A stretch of 64,000 nt of DNA, taken from assembly GCA_958454405.1 (NCBI GenBank), contig CAUEBO010000008.1, positions 1 through 64,000 on the forward strand, read 5' to 3'. Positions 1 to 8,503 of this stretch are shown piece after piece (the stretch's first letter is position 1; each line of letters opens with the position of its first letter). The position numbers and the translations under genes are program-made. This stretch comes from an uncultured Eggerthellaceae bacterium. Lineage in GTDB: Bacteria; Actinomycetota; Coriobacteriia; Coriobacteriales; Eggerthellaceae. The notes below the pieces were generated by a model. The model saw only the letters and a list, made by a program, of their open reading frames with translations. It did no database searches and was not told the DNA's origin.

Positions 1-60
1 CCTTTAGTACAAACTTCCCCCAGCCTCACCTTCTCCCCGCTAAACGCGGGTTTGCCGGCG
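1..60. other. window edge, small hairpin downstream of integrase
   Basis: No gene is seen. A short palindrome (CCCGC, 4-5 nt loop, GCGGG, around 37-50) sits just beyond the integrase stop codon and could end its transcript on the minus strand, but no U-tract follows. It could equally be part of an attachment region, which cannot be judged without sequence to the left. Confidence 0.25.
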
Positions 61-1050
61 CTAGCTTATATATTTGTGGTGCGACTGCTTCACGTTTTGT
101 TGGTCGACCATGGCGTAACAGAGCGTCGTGTCTATCTTGCTGTGTCCAAGCAGCACTTGCACCTGCTCGATGGGCATGCCCTTGTCGATGGCGCGCGTTG
201 CGAGCGTTCGTCTAAACTTATGAGGATGGATTCTCGGTTGTCGCGCCGTTGCCCCGAGCTTCCTCAGTCGTATCTCGATGCCGCTTATCTCAAGACGGTT
301 GAATGGGGCATTGAGCGATACGAAGAGTGCCGGGTTTTCGTCTCGTCTTTCTTCGAGATAGGCTTTGAGGTGCACTTTTGTACGAGCGTCGAAGTACACT
401 TTGCGTTCCTTGCTCCCTTTGCCTCGTACGATGCATTCACGACCTTCGAAGTCGATATCATCCCGGTTTAGTTTCACCAGCTCGCCAACGCGCATTCCAG
501 TCGAAGAGAGCATGTCGATCATTGCTAGATCGCGTGACGTCGCACAGTTGTCGCGCAATGATTCCAAAGACTCGTCGGAGATGACGGGCTTGACCGCTTT
601 AAGAGTGCGAATCTTCTTGATACGTCGTACAGGGCTTTTGTAAATGAGATCCTCTGCTTCAAGCCATGAAAACAAGCTTGAAATGACGCGTCGCACGTTG
701 TCGGCAGTGACATTGCTCAAATTGCCCTGCGCTTGATAATTGGCTAAGTATTCTCGCACACCGTCGGTCGTCACTTGAGACAATGGCTTGCCCACTGCGT
801 CCAAAAACTTCTTGAGGGTGGATGAATAGTAGCGAAGAGATCGCTCTGAGCAACCTTCGAGTCGCTTCGCGCCTAGAAACGCCTCAAGCAGGCCTTCGTT
901 GTTCGAGTATTTCGCCAAGACGGAAGGAAAATCATTTTCGTCTATGAGGCAATGGCTCAGTACAATATGGAGCCGTTTCATTTGTGCGCTGTCGAGCGAT
1001 GATACCATCAGTCGCTCGATCTCGTTCATCGTCAAAAACTTCTCATCCAT
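61..1050 (-). CDS. tyrosine recombinase / phage-type integrase (XerC/D-like)
   Basis: Site-specific recombinase that breaks and rejoins DNA through a phosphotyrosine. An N-terminal SAM-like core-binding domain (about residues 50-135) precedes a catalytic domain holding the expected set: Arg in TGMRVGEL near 190, Lys in GKGSKERK, His-x-x-Arg in HPHKFRR, His in LLGHSKIDTT and the nucleophile Tyr in CYAMVD near 314. The ATG at 1050 is chosen because AAAGG lies 7 nt upstream; an ATG at 1053 and a TTG at 1065 are also in frame. Base composition is visibly lower in GC than the genes to the right, a sign of transfer. About 329 aa is normal for XerC/D or a small element integrase. No obvious cargo is visible to the right, so the element, if any, lies to the left or has decayed. 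Confidence 0.9.
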   Translation of the reverse strand: MDEKFLTMNEIERLMVSSLDSAQMKRLHIVLSHCLIDENDFPSVLAKYSNNEGLLEAFLGAKRLEGCSERSLRYYSSTLKKFLDAVGKPLSQVTTDGVREYLANYQAQGNLSNVTADNVRRVISSLFSWLEAEDLIYKSPVRRIKKIRTLKAVKPVISDESLESLRDNCATSRDLAMIDMLSSTGMRVGELVKLNRDDIDFEGRECIVRGKGSKERKVYFDARTKVHLKAYLEERRDENPALFVSLNAPFNRLEISGIEIRLRKLGATARQPRIHPHKFRRTLATRAIDKGMPIEQVQVLLGHSKIDTTLCYAMVDQQNVKQSHHKYIS

Positions 1051-1065
1051 CATTCCGCCTTTCAA

Positions 1066-1306
1066 CTGTTAGCTAGGGCTGTTAGGTGGCATAGTATCGA
1101 AATCTTGAACGGTGATGGGCTTTCTGCGAAGAGGGTGACAGCGGTAGGTGTTGGCAACTGTATGCGATTCAATTACTCGAGTTGCGAATTTGCCATCTCA
1201 TCATCACGTTCCAAAGATCGGATTCATTGGATTGCTGATTGGTTTAGGTTTGATTCCTTACTGTGAGTTATGCCCATTCTAAAACCGTTGAAGGAAGGAG
1301 AGATCC
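1066..1306. other. AT-richer gap between integrase and OYE pseudogene
   Basis: About 240 bases with no convincing gene. Base composition is AT-richer than the window average. It holds the integrase upstream region on the minus strand and, on the plus strand, a good ribosome binding site (GAAGGAAGGAG, 1290-1300) just ahead of the pseudogene start at 1307. Confidence 0.4.
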
Positions 1307-1803
1307 ATGGGAATGTTGTTCGAGGAGATGCGTATTGGGGGTCTGTGGGCGAAGAATCTCCTGGTGAGGCTGCCATCTACGAGCGGCTGGCCACCGAGGA
1401 CGGGCACCTCGCGTCGGAGCTGCGCGCGCTCTACGAAGAGCTTGCCGCAGGCGGGCGGGCGCCGTCATCGTGAGCTGCGCGCACGTCATGCGCGACGAAC
1501 AGCCGAATTCGCGCATGCTGGGCATCTACGACGACTCGTCCATCCCGGAATACTGCGAGCTCGTGGACGCCGTCCATGAGCAGGTCGTACGCATGATCTC
1601 ATAGGTCGCGTACGGCGGCTCGGCCACGAAGCTCGATCCGCCCAGCGCGCGCATTTTGGGCCGTCGGCGGTGGCGAACCCCAAGACGGGCGTCGTGCCGG
1701 TGGAGGCCACAGAGGAGGATATCCGTCAGCTGGTCGAGGCGTTCGCGGCGGCCGCCCGACGCGCCCAAGCAGCAGGCTTCGATGGCGTGGGGCTGCACGC
1801 CGC
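1307..1803 (+). pseudogene. decayed NADH:flavin oxidoreductase (old yellow enzyme family), N-terminal part
   Basis: This stretch reads as the start of an FMN-dependent old-yellow-enzyme TIM barrel, but only across several frames. ATG 1307 gives MGMLFEEMRIGGLWAKNLLV, the family N-terminus. A shift near 1370 gives AAIYERLATEDGHLASELRA, and another near 1455 gives AVIVSCAHVMRDEQPNSRML ending in an in-frame TAG at about 1603. The same frame then continues with VAYGGSATKLDPPSARILG. A third shift near 1660 gives VANPKTGVVPVEATEEDIRQ and FDGVGLHAA, the usual substrate-site region. After about 1803 similarity stops, so the C-terminal half is lost. With at least three frameshifts, one stop and a truncation it cannot make a working enzyme. 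A good RBS before the first ATG suggests it was once expressed. Confidence 0.85.
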
Positions 1804-2139
1804 GCCGTCGTCATCCTGCGCAATCGCGGCGCGCACGTACAGCGTCCGATCATCGCTTGGGAGTACGTTGATGCTCGGGCGGCATCGTTCGATCGGCTTG
1901 CGGCACGATTCGGTCTGAGCGGTCGAGAAAGCGAGATATTCGCGCTGTTCGCGAGCGGTCGCAATGTGGCGTACATCTGCGAAACATGCTTCATTTCGAA
2001 GAACACCGTGGACACCCATCTGAAGCATATATACGACAAAATGGGGGTGCGATCCAAACAGGGGCTGATTGATCTTGTAGAGGAGGAGCGAACGCTCTTC
2101 GGCCGCGAGAAGATGAAGGACGATGGCCTTGCCATGTGA
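1804..2139 (+). pseudogene. LuxR-type regulator remnant, C-terminal HTH only
   Basis: In the frame ending at TGA 2137-2139 the sequence encodes LSGRESEIFALFASGRNVAY followed by a FISKNTVDTHLKHIYDKMGV recognition helix, a complete LuxR/GerE DNA-binding domain (about 1915-2090). Upstream residues (ILRNRGAHVQRPIIAWEYVD) look like the linker that joins this domain to the membrane part in the other LuxR proteins of this window. No start codon with an RBS is seen and the membrane half is missing. It joins directly onto the decayed flavin oxidoreductase, as expected if a deletion fused a reductase gene to the end of its neighbouring regulator. A translated HTH-only product from the fused transcript cannot be excluded. 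Confidence 0.75.
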
Positions 2140-2190
2140 CGCTTGCCTGCCGCATCCCCCTGGTGGCCGTGTTCGCATTTTTCAAATTCA

Positions 2191-2216
2191 CCCGCACATG
2201 CTTGCGGGCTTTTCCG
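2191..2216 (+). terminator. rho-independent terminator after LuxR remnant
   Basis: A hairpin with CCCGCA and TGCGGG arms (2191-2196 and 2203-2208) and a 6-nt loop is followed by CTTTTCC. It lies 50 bases after the LuxR remnant and before the sigma-factor gene, so it should separate the two transcripts. Confidence 0.6.
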
Positions 2217-2247
2217 TTATCTGTTGGCAGAGGAGGTGAACGCGGTT

Positions 2248-2817
2248 TTGCAGAAGCGATCGAGTGAAGGGCCGGACTTCGAGACGGGCGAGGCCAGCCA
2301 GGCGTCGGAGGCGGCCGGAGGCGGTCGGGCATCGACGGCGGCTGCCGAGGACGCCGCCTTGGCGGCCGAACGGTTCGCGGCGGCGCACTACGACGACGTG
2401 TTCCGCTACTGCCTGCGGCACGTCGGCTCGAAAGAGGACGCCCAAGACGTGACGCAGGAGGTGTTCCTGCGGGTCGTTCGCAGCGGAGGGTCCTACGTCG
2501 ATCGAGGCAAACCGCTCGCCTTTCTCTACACCGTCGCGCGCAATGCGTGCGCGGATTTCCATCGGATGCGGCGCGCCGCTACGGTGGAGATCCGGGAAGA
2601 CGTGCCCGATCCGGCGGGGGAGCGCGGCGTCGATGATGTGGCGATGGCCGACCTCCTGGCTCGGCTTGGCGAAGACGAGCGGGAAGCGATTGCGCTTGCG
2701 TACGACCAGGGACTTGGCGCGGGCGAGATCGCGCAAGTGATGGGCGTGTCGCGTTTCGCCGTGCGCCGGACGACCAAGCGGGCTCTGGCGAAGCTCGAGC
2801 GGATGATGCGGGAATGA
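2248..2817 (+). CDS. ECF-type RNA polymerase sigma factor
   Basis: Alternative sigma factor that would direct RNA polymerase to a small promoter set. Region 2 is visible (AAHYDDVFRYCLRHVGSKED, QDVTQEVFLRVV, with the FLYTVARNACADFHR promoter-melting helix). Region 4 follows (LLARLGEDEREAIALAYDQG, GAGEIAQVMGVSRFAVRRTT). A TTG at 2248 is preferred because AGGAGG (2231-2236) lies 11 nt upstream. A GTG at 2236 is in frame but has no properly spaced RBS, and longer starts enter the terminator. About 189 aa fits an ECF sigma. The next gene, a membrane protein starting 42 bases later, may act as its regulator, and the ABC transporter genes follow in the same direction. Confidence 0.88.
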   Translation: MQKRSSEGPDFETGEASQASEAAGGGRASTAAAEDAALAAERFAAAHYDDVFRYCLRHVGSKEDAQDVTQEVFLRVVRSGGSYVDRGKPLAFLYTVARNACADFHRMRRAATVEIREDVPDPAGERGVDDVAMADLLARLGEDEREAIALAYDQGLGAGEIAQVMGVSRFAVRRTTKRALAKLERMMRE

Positions 2818-2858
2818 GGGCCGCGTTTTTCGCGGCCCGACGAGGCAAGGATGACGAT

Positions 2859-3722
2859 ATGGACAAGAGCGACATCGAGGCAAGGCTGGAGGCGCACTAC
2901 CGGCAGGTCCGTCGGCGCGAGGTTCCCGACGTGGCGGTGAAGGCCCGTGCGATCGCACGTGCGGGGGCCGAGGCGCGGATCCTGGAAGCTGCGGCCGGTT
3001 CTTTCGGCGGCCGTTCTGCTGCGGCAACCCCTGCGGCCGGCTTTGACGCTGCCGACTCCGCTTGCAGAGCTGAAAAAGCGCTTGGCGGGATCTCGTTTGC
3101 CCGGTTCGTGTTCGGACAGGTCCGCTCCATCCGCCCGTGGGTGTGGGCGGCGCAGGCCGTCCTGCTGGCAACGCTCTTCGTTGGCAGCGCTCTCGCTCCG
3201 ACCGATGCGGCATCGTCGGCGCTGACCTCGATCATCGCGCTTCTCACCGTGCTTGTGGGCATGCCCGACGTGCTGCGCAGCCGCGAAGACGGCGTGGCCG
3301 AGCTTGAGTACGCGTGCCGGTTCGACTGCCGGCAGGTGTTGGCGGCGCGCCTCATCGTGCTGGGGCTTTCGGATGTGGTCGTGCTGACGGCGGCGGTGCT
3401 GGCGGTGCCGGTGCTGGCCGGCTCCGATCCGATGCTCGTGTTCCTGCATGCCTGCGCGCCGTACTTCGCCACGGCGGCTGGATGCCTCTGGATAGCGGGT
3501 CGAGCGCAGGAAGGTGTGACGGCGAGATGCCTGGCCTTCGGCTCGGTGGTGGCGGTTGCCGCGATGGCGGCGTGGCAGATCGTGCCGGACGCATATGCGG
3601 CGTCGTCCGCCGGCGTCTGGGCGGCGCTGTTCGCGCTCTCGCTGGGCGCGGCCGCTTACGAGATGCGGGCCTACTTCGACGTCGTTCGCTCCGGCCTCGA
3701 TCACCTGAGCCCGGCCGCGTGA
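2859..3722 (+). CDS. multi-pass membrane protein of sigma/ABC operon, function unknown
   Basis: The product (287 aa) has a hydrophilic N-terminal region of about 100 residues and then some six hydrophobic segments (for example WVWAAQAVLLATLFVGSALA and IIALLTVLVGMPDVLR). The start at 2859 is supported by an AAGG 8 nt upstream; a longer reading from 2814 would overlap the sigma gene. No family is recognised with certainty. The N-terminus lacks the HxxxCxxC motif of ZAS anti-sigma factors. Position between a sigma factor and an ABC ATPase suggests either an anti-sigma role for the cytoplasmic part or an ABC-2 permease-like role for the membrane part. Both are inference. Confidence 0.7.
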   Translation: MDKSDIEARLEAHYRQVRRREVPDVAVKARAIARAGAEARILEAAAGSFGGRSAAATPAAGFDAADSACRAEKALGGISFARFVFGQVRSIRPWVWAAQAVLLATLFVGSALAPTDAASSALTSIIALLTVLVGMPDVLRSREDGVAELEYACRFDCRQVLAARLIVLGLSDVVVLTAAVLAVPVLAGSDPMLVFLHACAPYFATAAGCLWIAGRAQEGVTARCLAFGSVVAVAAMAAWQIVPDAYAASSAGVWAALFALSLGAAAYEMRAYFDVVRSGLDHLSPAA

Positions 3723-3799
3723 CGGCCGGTCGCCTCGATTCCGATTGGACCCTGCGCGCGCCGCTTCGCGCGGCCGCGCCGAGAAGACAAGGAAGCATC

Positions 3800-4711
3800 A
3801 TGGAACTTGCCATCGACCGGCTCACCAAGCAGTTCGGCAGCGCCATCGCCGTCGACCGCGTGAGCGCGACGTTCACGCCCGGCGTGTACGGCCTGCTCGG
3901 CGCGAACGGGGCGGGGAAGACCACGCTCATGCGCATGATATGCGATGTGCTGAAACCCACGTCGGGCTCGGTGCTCTACGACGGGACGGACATTGCGAAG
4001 CTGGGCGCCGACTACCGCGCCCATCTGGGCTACCTGCCCCAGGACTTCGGCTACTACCCGGATTTCTCGGCGCTCGACTTCATGTTGTACCTGGGGTCGC
4101 TCAAGGGCATCGATCGGCGCACGGCGCGGCGTCGATCGCTCGACCTGTTGGAGATGGTGGGCCTCGCCGACGTGGCGAAGCGCAAGATCAAGACGTTCTC
4201 AGGCGGCATGAAGCAGCGCCTGGGCATCGCGCAGGCGGTGCTCAACGAGCCGTCCATCCTCGTGCTCGACGAGCCCACGGCTGGCCTCGATCCGAAGGAG
4301 CGCGTGCGGTTCCGCAACCTCATCGCATCGTTTTCCCAGGACAAAGTGGTCATCCTGTCCACGCACATCGTGTCCGACGTCGAGTACGTCGCCGACGAGA
4401 TCCTTGTCATGCGCGCCGGCGGGTTCGTGCTGGGAGGCTCGCCCGAAGCCGTGGTGTCCCAGGTGGCGGGCAAGGTGTGGGAATGCGCGGTCGACCAGCG
4501 CACCGCCGACGAGCTGACGGCCCGCTGCACGGTGGGCAACGCCCACTACGGCGCGGACGGCCAAGCCGTGCTTCGCATCGTGTCCGACGAGCGGCCGCAT
4601 GCGCTGGCGACGCCGCTTGCGCCAACGCTCGAGGACGTGTACCTGTACCTGTTCCGCGAGGGCGGAGAGGCGGAGGCCGACGCCCGGGCGAAGGGAGGCC
4701 CCCATGCGTAG
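3800..4711 (+). CDS. ABC transporter ATP-binding protein
   Basis: Cytoplasmic ATPase of an ABC-2 type exporter, 303 aa. Walker A is GANGAGKTT (residues 34-42), the Q-loop sits in YLPQDFGYYP, the signature is FSGGMKQRLG near 134 and Walker B is ILVLDEPTAGLDP near 153-165, followed by the switch His in LSTHIVSDVE. The C-terminal 90 residues resemble the variable domain of bacitracin/lantibiotic-type exporters. ATG 3800 has an AAGGAA RBS upstream. The stop overlaps the start of the permease gene by 8 bases, so the two are translationally coupled. Cargo is unknown. Confidence 0.92.
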   Translation: MELAIDRLTKQFGSAIAVDRVSATFTPGVYGLLGANGAGKTTLMRMICDVLKPTSGSVLYDGTDIAKLGADYRAHLGYLPQDFGYYPDFSALDFMLYLGSLKGIDRRTARRRSLDLLEMVGLADVAKRKIKTFSGGMKQRLGIAQAVLNEPSILVLDEPTAGLDPKERVRFRNLIASFSQDKVVILSTHIVSDVEYVADEILVMRAGGFVLGGSPEAVVSQVAGKVWECAVDQRTADELTARCTVGNAHYGADGQAVLRIVSDERPHALATPLAPTLEDVYLYLFREGGEAEADARAKGGPHA

Positions 4712-5948
4712 CCTCATCATGTTCGAGCTCAAGAAGATCGTCTCGCGCCGGGTGACGCAGGTGGCGGTGGGCGGCCTGTTCGCTTTGCTCGTGCTCGTGT
4801 TCGCGCTCAACGTGCTGCAGCAGACGGCCATCGACGATGCCGGCGAGCGGGCCTCGGGCCTGGCCGCCATCGCGCTTGAGAAAGAGCGCGCCGAAGCCGA
4901 TGCGGGCATCGTCACCGACGAGAAGGCGACCGAGGACATCCGGGCCTTCCAACGCTTCTTCAACGACGAAGGCGAGATAGACGAGCGCTTCGCTAGCGAG
5001 GACTTTGCCGACCCTGAATCGGCGCACGCCTACATGACCAAGCACTACGCCTACCTCGACACGATTTTGCGCCCGTGGATGAACGGCTCGCAGCCCATCG
5101 ATGCCGTCGCGCCGCGGGTCGACGCGAGCCAGACCGTCGCCCTGTACGACCAAGTGGCCGCATCGATGCAGGCGAAGCTGGCCGAGAGCGCGTCGCCTTG
5201 GGCGTACAGCGAGGCCGAGCAGGAGTTCTGGATGCAGAAGCACGCGGACGCCCCCAAGCCCGTCGAGTACGGCTATGCGGGCGGCTGGGGCGACATCCTG
5301 GCCTGCGTCAACTTCTTGTTCTTCGCCATCGTTGCCGCATGCGTGGCGGCGGCGCCGGTGTTCGCGGCCGAGTACCAGGAGAAGACCGACGCCGTCGTGC
5401 TGGCCACGCGCCACGGCAAGGGCAAGCTGGTCGCGGCCAAGATCGCAGCCTCGCTGCTGTTCGCCACCGCGGTGTTCGCGCTGTACGCCGTCGTGGCGGT
5501 TGGGGTGCCGCTGGCGTTCTTCGGCGCGGAAGGGGCGGGGCTGCCGCTGCAGGGCAGCCGTCTGTCCATCCCCTACGACGTAACGATGGCGCAGGCGGTG
5601 GGCGTCTGCATCGGCGTGGCGTACCTCGTGACGCTGGGCATGACCGCCCTTGCGCTCCTGCTGTCCGCCAAGCTGCGGTCGCCGCTGGGAATCTTCGCCA
5701 TCTGCGTGGCCGTCATCCTGCTGCCGATGTTCCTGCCCACGATGCCCTCTGGCCTGGCGAACCATCTGCTGTACCTGCTGCCGATCAACGCGATCGACTA
5801 CGCGAACCTGTTCGCCAATTTCGTCTCGTACCGGCTGGGCCCGGTCGTGCTCGACATGCAGGCGGTGGTGGTCGCGGCCTACGTCGTGCTCATGGCGTTG
5901 GCCATCCCGCTGGCGGCCCGTGCGTTCCGGCGACACCAAGTGCTGTAG
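4704..5948 (+). CDS. ABC-2 type transporter permease
   Basis: Membrane partner of the preceding ATPase, 414 aa. The N-terminus starts MRSLIMFELKKIVSRRVTQV, typical of ABC-2 permeases, with one membrane segment, then a roughly 170-residue extracytoplasmic stretch, then five or six membrane segments (from about residue 200 onward, for example ILACVNFLFFAIVAACVAAA). ATG 4704 has AGGGAGG 6 bases upstream and lies within the last codons of the ATPase gene. The large external loop between helices 1 and 2 resembles transporters that act on peptides or antimicrobials; the substrate cannot be read from sequence. Confidence 0.85.
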   Translation: MRSLIMFELKKIVSRRVTQVAVGGLFALLVLVFALNVLQQTAIDDAGERASGLAAIALEKERAEADAGIVTDEKATEDIRAFQRFFNDEGEIDERFASEDFADPESAHAYMTKHYAYLDTILRPWMNGSQPIDAVAPRVDASQTVALYDQVAASMQAKLAESASPWAYSEAEQEFWMQKHADAPKPVEYGYAGGWGDILACVNFLFFAIVAACVAAAPVFAAEYQEKTDAVVLATRHGKGKLVAAKIAASLLFATAVFALYAVVAVGVPLAFFGAEGAGLPLQGSRLSIPYDVTMAQAVGVCIGVAYLVTLGMTALALLLSAKLRSPLGIFAICVAVILLPMFLPTMPSGLANHLLYLLPINAIDYANLFANFVSYRLGPVVLDMQAVVVAAYVVLMALAIPLAARAFRRHQVL

Positions 5949-6085
5949 GCGGCGTAGAACGGGCGCGCGCTCACGGCTCGCGGGCGCGCCGCCCGCGCGG
6001 TTTGCGTGGAATCGGCTTTGAGTTTCGGTGGCAAGTTGCGCGGCTTGGGCTCGAGCGCGCGGCGTCTTTGCTATCATCCAAGCCT

Positions 6086-6766
6086 ATGGGTGCTCGAAGG
6101 GAACATAGGCGGTTGAAGCGCATGGTCGGTCTCGTGCTGGGGTGCGCGGTCGCGGCGGCTCTCGTCGTCGCGGCCACGAACGTCGCCGTGGTGGCGTCGT
6201 CGAAGCCCGCCATCGTGGGGGTGGAGGAGGCGGCCGGCTACGATGCCGACGCCATCGTGGTGCTGGGCGCGTCGGTGCTTGCCGACGGCACGCCCTCTCC
6301 GATCCTGCAAGATCGGCTGGACGACGCCATCGAGCTGTACTTCGCCGGGGCGGCGCCCAAGCTCATCATGAGCGGCGACAACAGCACGGTGTCGTACAAC
6401 GAGGTGCGGGGCATGAAGAACTACGCCCTGTCCCAGGGCGTGCCGAGCGAGGACGTGTTCTGCGACCACGCCGGCTTCTCCACTTACGAGACGATGTACC
6501 GCGCCAAGCACGTGTTCGGGGCGGAGCGCATCGTCATCGCCACCCAGACGTACCATCTCTACCGCGCGGTGTACGACGCCAACGGATTGGGCATGGAGGC
6601 AATCGGCGTGCCGAGCGACTATCGCGCCTACAGCGGCCAGGCATGGTACGACCTGCGCGAGGTTCCCGCCCGCACGAAGGACTTCTTCGCGGTGATCGTG
6701 CAGTCGCCGTCGACGTTCGTCGGCGACCCCATCAGCTTGGACCAGTCGGGCGACGTCACGGAGTAA
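6086..6766 (+). CDS. sanA: SanA/YdcF-like DUF218 membrane-anchored protein
   Basis: A signal-anchor (MVGLVLGCAVAAALVVAATN) is followed by the DUF218 fold: DAIVVLGASVLADGTPS, DRLDDAIELY, KLIMSGDNSTVSYNE, FSTYETMYRAKHVF, ERIVIATQTYHLYRAVY. SanA proteins are linked to cell-envelope integrity and vancomycin exclusion in enterobacteria; the biochemical reaction is not settled. The ATG at 6086 gives 226 aa; an ATG at 6122 would start just before the anchor helix. A TATCAT box at 6072-6077 may be its -10, but it leaves a very short leader. The gene is separate from the ABC operon by about 137 bases of hairpin-rich GC sequence. Confidence 0.82.
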   Translation: MGARREHRRLKRMVGLVLGCAVAAALVVAATNVAVVASSKPAIVGVEEAAGYDADAIVVLGASVLADGTPSPILQDRLDDAIELYFAGAAPKLIMSGDNSTVSYNEVRGMKNYALSQGVPSEDVFCDHAGFSTYETMYRAKHVFGAERIVIATQTYHLYRAVYDANGLGMEAIGVPSDYRAYSGQAWYDLREVPARTKDFFAVIVQSPSTFVGDPISLDQSGDVTE

Positions 6767-6844
6767 GCGGTTCCGCAGCCAGCCGCGCAGCGCGGCTCAT
6801 CGAGCGCGCGTCGAAACGGAGCCTGCATGGGCGGGAAACGGCCT

Positions 6845-6853
6845 GGGGGGGGG
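6845..6853. repeat. G9 homopolymer tract in intergenic space
   Basis: Nine consecutive G lie between the SanA-like gene and the 3' end of the convergent LuxR gene. The tract is outside any gene seen here, so length change would not shift a reading frame. Confidence 0.6.
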
Positions 6854-6886
6854 TGATCCGGCCCGGCGCGCGGATGGAGCGGGCGG

Positions 6887-8503
6887 CTAGGCGTCCAAGT
6901 CCCGGGGATCGAACGAATCGACGAGGTCGAGCAGCTCCTGCTTCTTGTGGATGGCCAGCTTGGCGTAGATGCGCTTCGAATGGGTGCGGATGGTGTTCTC
7001 CGACACCACCAGGTCCTCGGCGATGCGCGCGACGGTGTTGCCGCGTGCGATGAGCTCCATGACCTCGGTTTCCCGCGCGCTCAGGCGGTAGTGCCGCTGC
7101 AGGAGGGCCGCCTGCTTCGAGATGCGGTCCAAATACATCGGCTCGCCGGCCTCGCGCTTGCGCGGGGAGCCTTCCGTTTGCGCCGCCGCCGGTGCGGGCA
7201 TCACTTCGGCCGTGCGGTGCTCGAGCGCTTGGCCGGCCTGCTTGCCGGGCCGCGTTGCGCCCGATTCGATCGGCTGCAACGCGACGAGCTCGATGCTGGC
7301 CGCCGAATCGCTCTCGCGCCCGAGAATCTTGCGGAATCCTCCCTGGCCCACGAAGTACATGAGGCCCAGCAGGTACACGGCGACGAGCGCGACCACGGCC
7401 AGCGGCGCGATGCCCATGATGGTGATCTGCTCGGCGAACGTCCCGCCCAAGAAGCCCACGTCGTGGAGCGTGTACACGATGCCGCCGAAGAACCCGTAGA
7501 TGAAGACGGGGTTGATGCCGCGGTCGCGCGACGCCTGGGCGCACTGGATCATCATGAGCATGATGGCCGCGCTGTACACCGCGTACAGGATGGCGGCGAG
7601 CCAGCGCGCGTAGGTCGTGGGCAAAAACGGCAGCAGCAGAAACGACGTGATGACGAACGGGAAGACGATGCGGTAGGCGCCCACCACGTTGAGCCGCAGG
7701 TTCTTGAACTGCCAGAACACGAGCACGACGATGGCCACCACGAGGGCCCCGCCCATGGAGAGCACGTTCACCAACGATCCCACCTGCGGCTCCGCGATGG
7801 CCAGCGAGCGCATGATGCCCGTGCAGAATCCAAGCGCGCCCACGCACAGCGCGCTGCGCCAGTAATCGCGCAGCACGCGCCGGTACACGTGCGGGTGCTC
7901 GCGCGGAACGTCCTGGAACATGGCCTGGTCGCGATCGATCTGTCGGCTCTTCAAAACGATGGCCAGCCCGAACAGCGGCAGGAACACGAGTGGGATGAGG
8001 AAGGCGGTGACGGCGACGGGGATGAGGTAGAGCGAGAAGTACAGCACGGCCGCGTACGCCGTTCCCACGATCAGGTCGCGGTTGCCGGCGTCGGAGTCCT
8101 GGCTTGCGAACAGGCGCTGCCAGAGCATGTAGAATCCGGCCGACCCCAAGCCCAGCAGCGCTCCTCCTGCCACGACGAGCGGCAGCGCGTATCCGTCCAG
8201 GTAGATGGCCCCGATCAAGCACGCCCATCCCAACAGGTAGGGGATGGTGGTCAGATGCACCAAAAAGGAGCGCGTCGGGCCCGGCAGGAAGTACACGCCC
8301 AGCGCGCTGGCGAAATAGCTGGCGGAGAACACGAGCGACTGCGCGAGGAAGAACCAGAACACGATCTCCTGCGTTTGGAACTCGAGCGGCAGAAAGGGGA
8401 AGACGCCTCCCCAGACGCCGGCGGCGTTGATGGCCAGGAACAGCGCGTAGCCGAGCGAGGTGGCGTTGGGTTTGAGCGCATGCGCGATGTTCTGGACGGC
8501 CAA
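6887..8503 (-). CDS. membrane-bound LuxR-family transcriptional regulator (polytopic N-terminus)
   Basis: A 538-aa one-component regulator. Residues 1 to about 400 form roughly 12 hydrophobic segments resembling an MFS-like sensor domain (for example VVALVAVYLLGLMYFVGQGG as the last). After a linker, a LuxR/GerE HTH closes the protein (LSARETEVMELIARGNTVAR, SENTIRTHSKRIYAKLAIHK). TTG at 8503 is chosen because GAGGAG lies 5 nt upstream and the first helix follows at once; no ATG or GTG with an RBS fits. A TATACT -10 lies about 100 bases upstream. It diverges from a DMSO-reductase-type locus, the arrangement in which such regulators in Eggerthellaceae are thought to switch on the adjacent reductase in response to its substrate. 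Confidence 0.88.
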   Translation of the reverse strand: MAVQNIAHALKPNATSLGYALFLAINAAGVWGGVFPFLPLEFQTQEIVFWFFLAQSLVFSASYFASALGVYFLPGPTRSFLVHLTTIPYLLGWACLIGAIYLDGYALPLVVAGGALLGLGSAGFYMLWQRLFASQDSDAGNRDLIVGTAYAAVLYFSLYLIPVAVTAFLIPLVFLPLFGLAIVLKSRQIDRDQAMFQDVPREHPHVYRRVLRDYWRSALCVGALGFCTGIMRSLAIAEPQVGSLVNVLSMGGALVVAIVVLVFWQFKNLRLNVVGAYRIVFPFVITSFLLLPFLPTTYARWLAAILYAVYSAAIMLMMIQCAQASRDRGINPVFIYGFFGGIVYTLHDVGFLGGTFAEQITIMGIAPLAVVALVAVYLLGLMYFVGQGGFRKILGRESDSAASIELVALQPIESGATRPGKQAGQALEHRTAEVMPAPAAAQTEGSPRKREAGEPMYLDRISKQAALLQRHYRLSARETEVMELIARGNTVARIAEDLVVSENTIRTHSKRIYAKLAIHKKQELLDLVDSFDPRDLDA

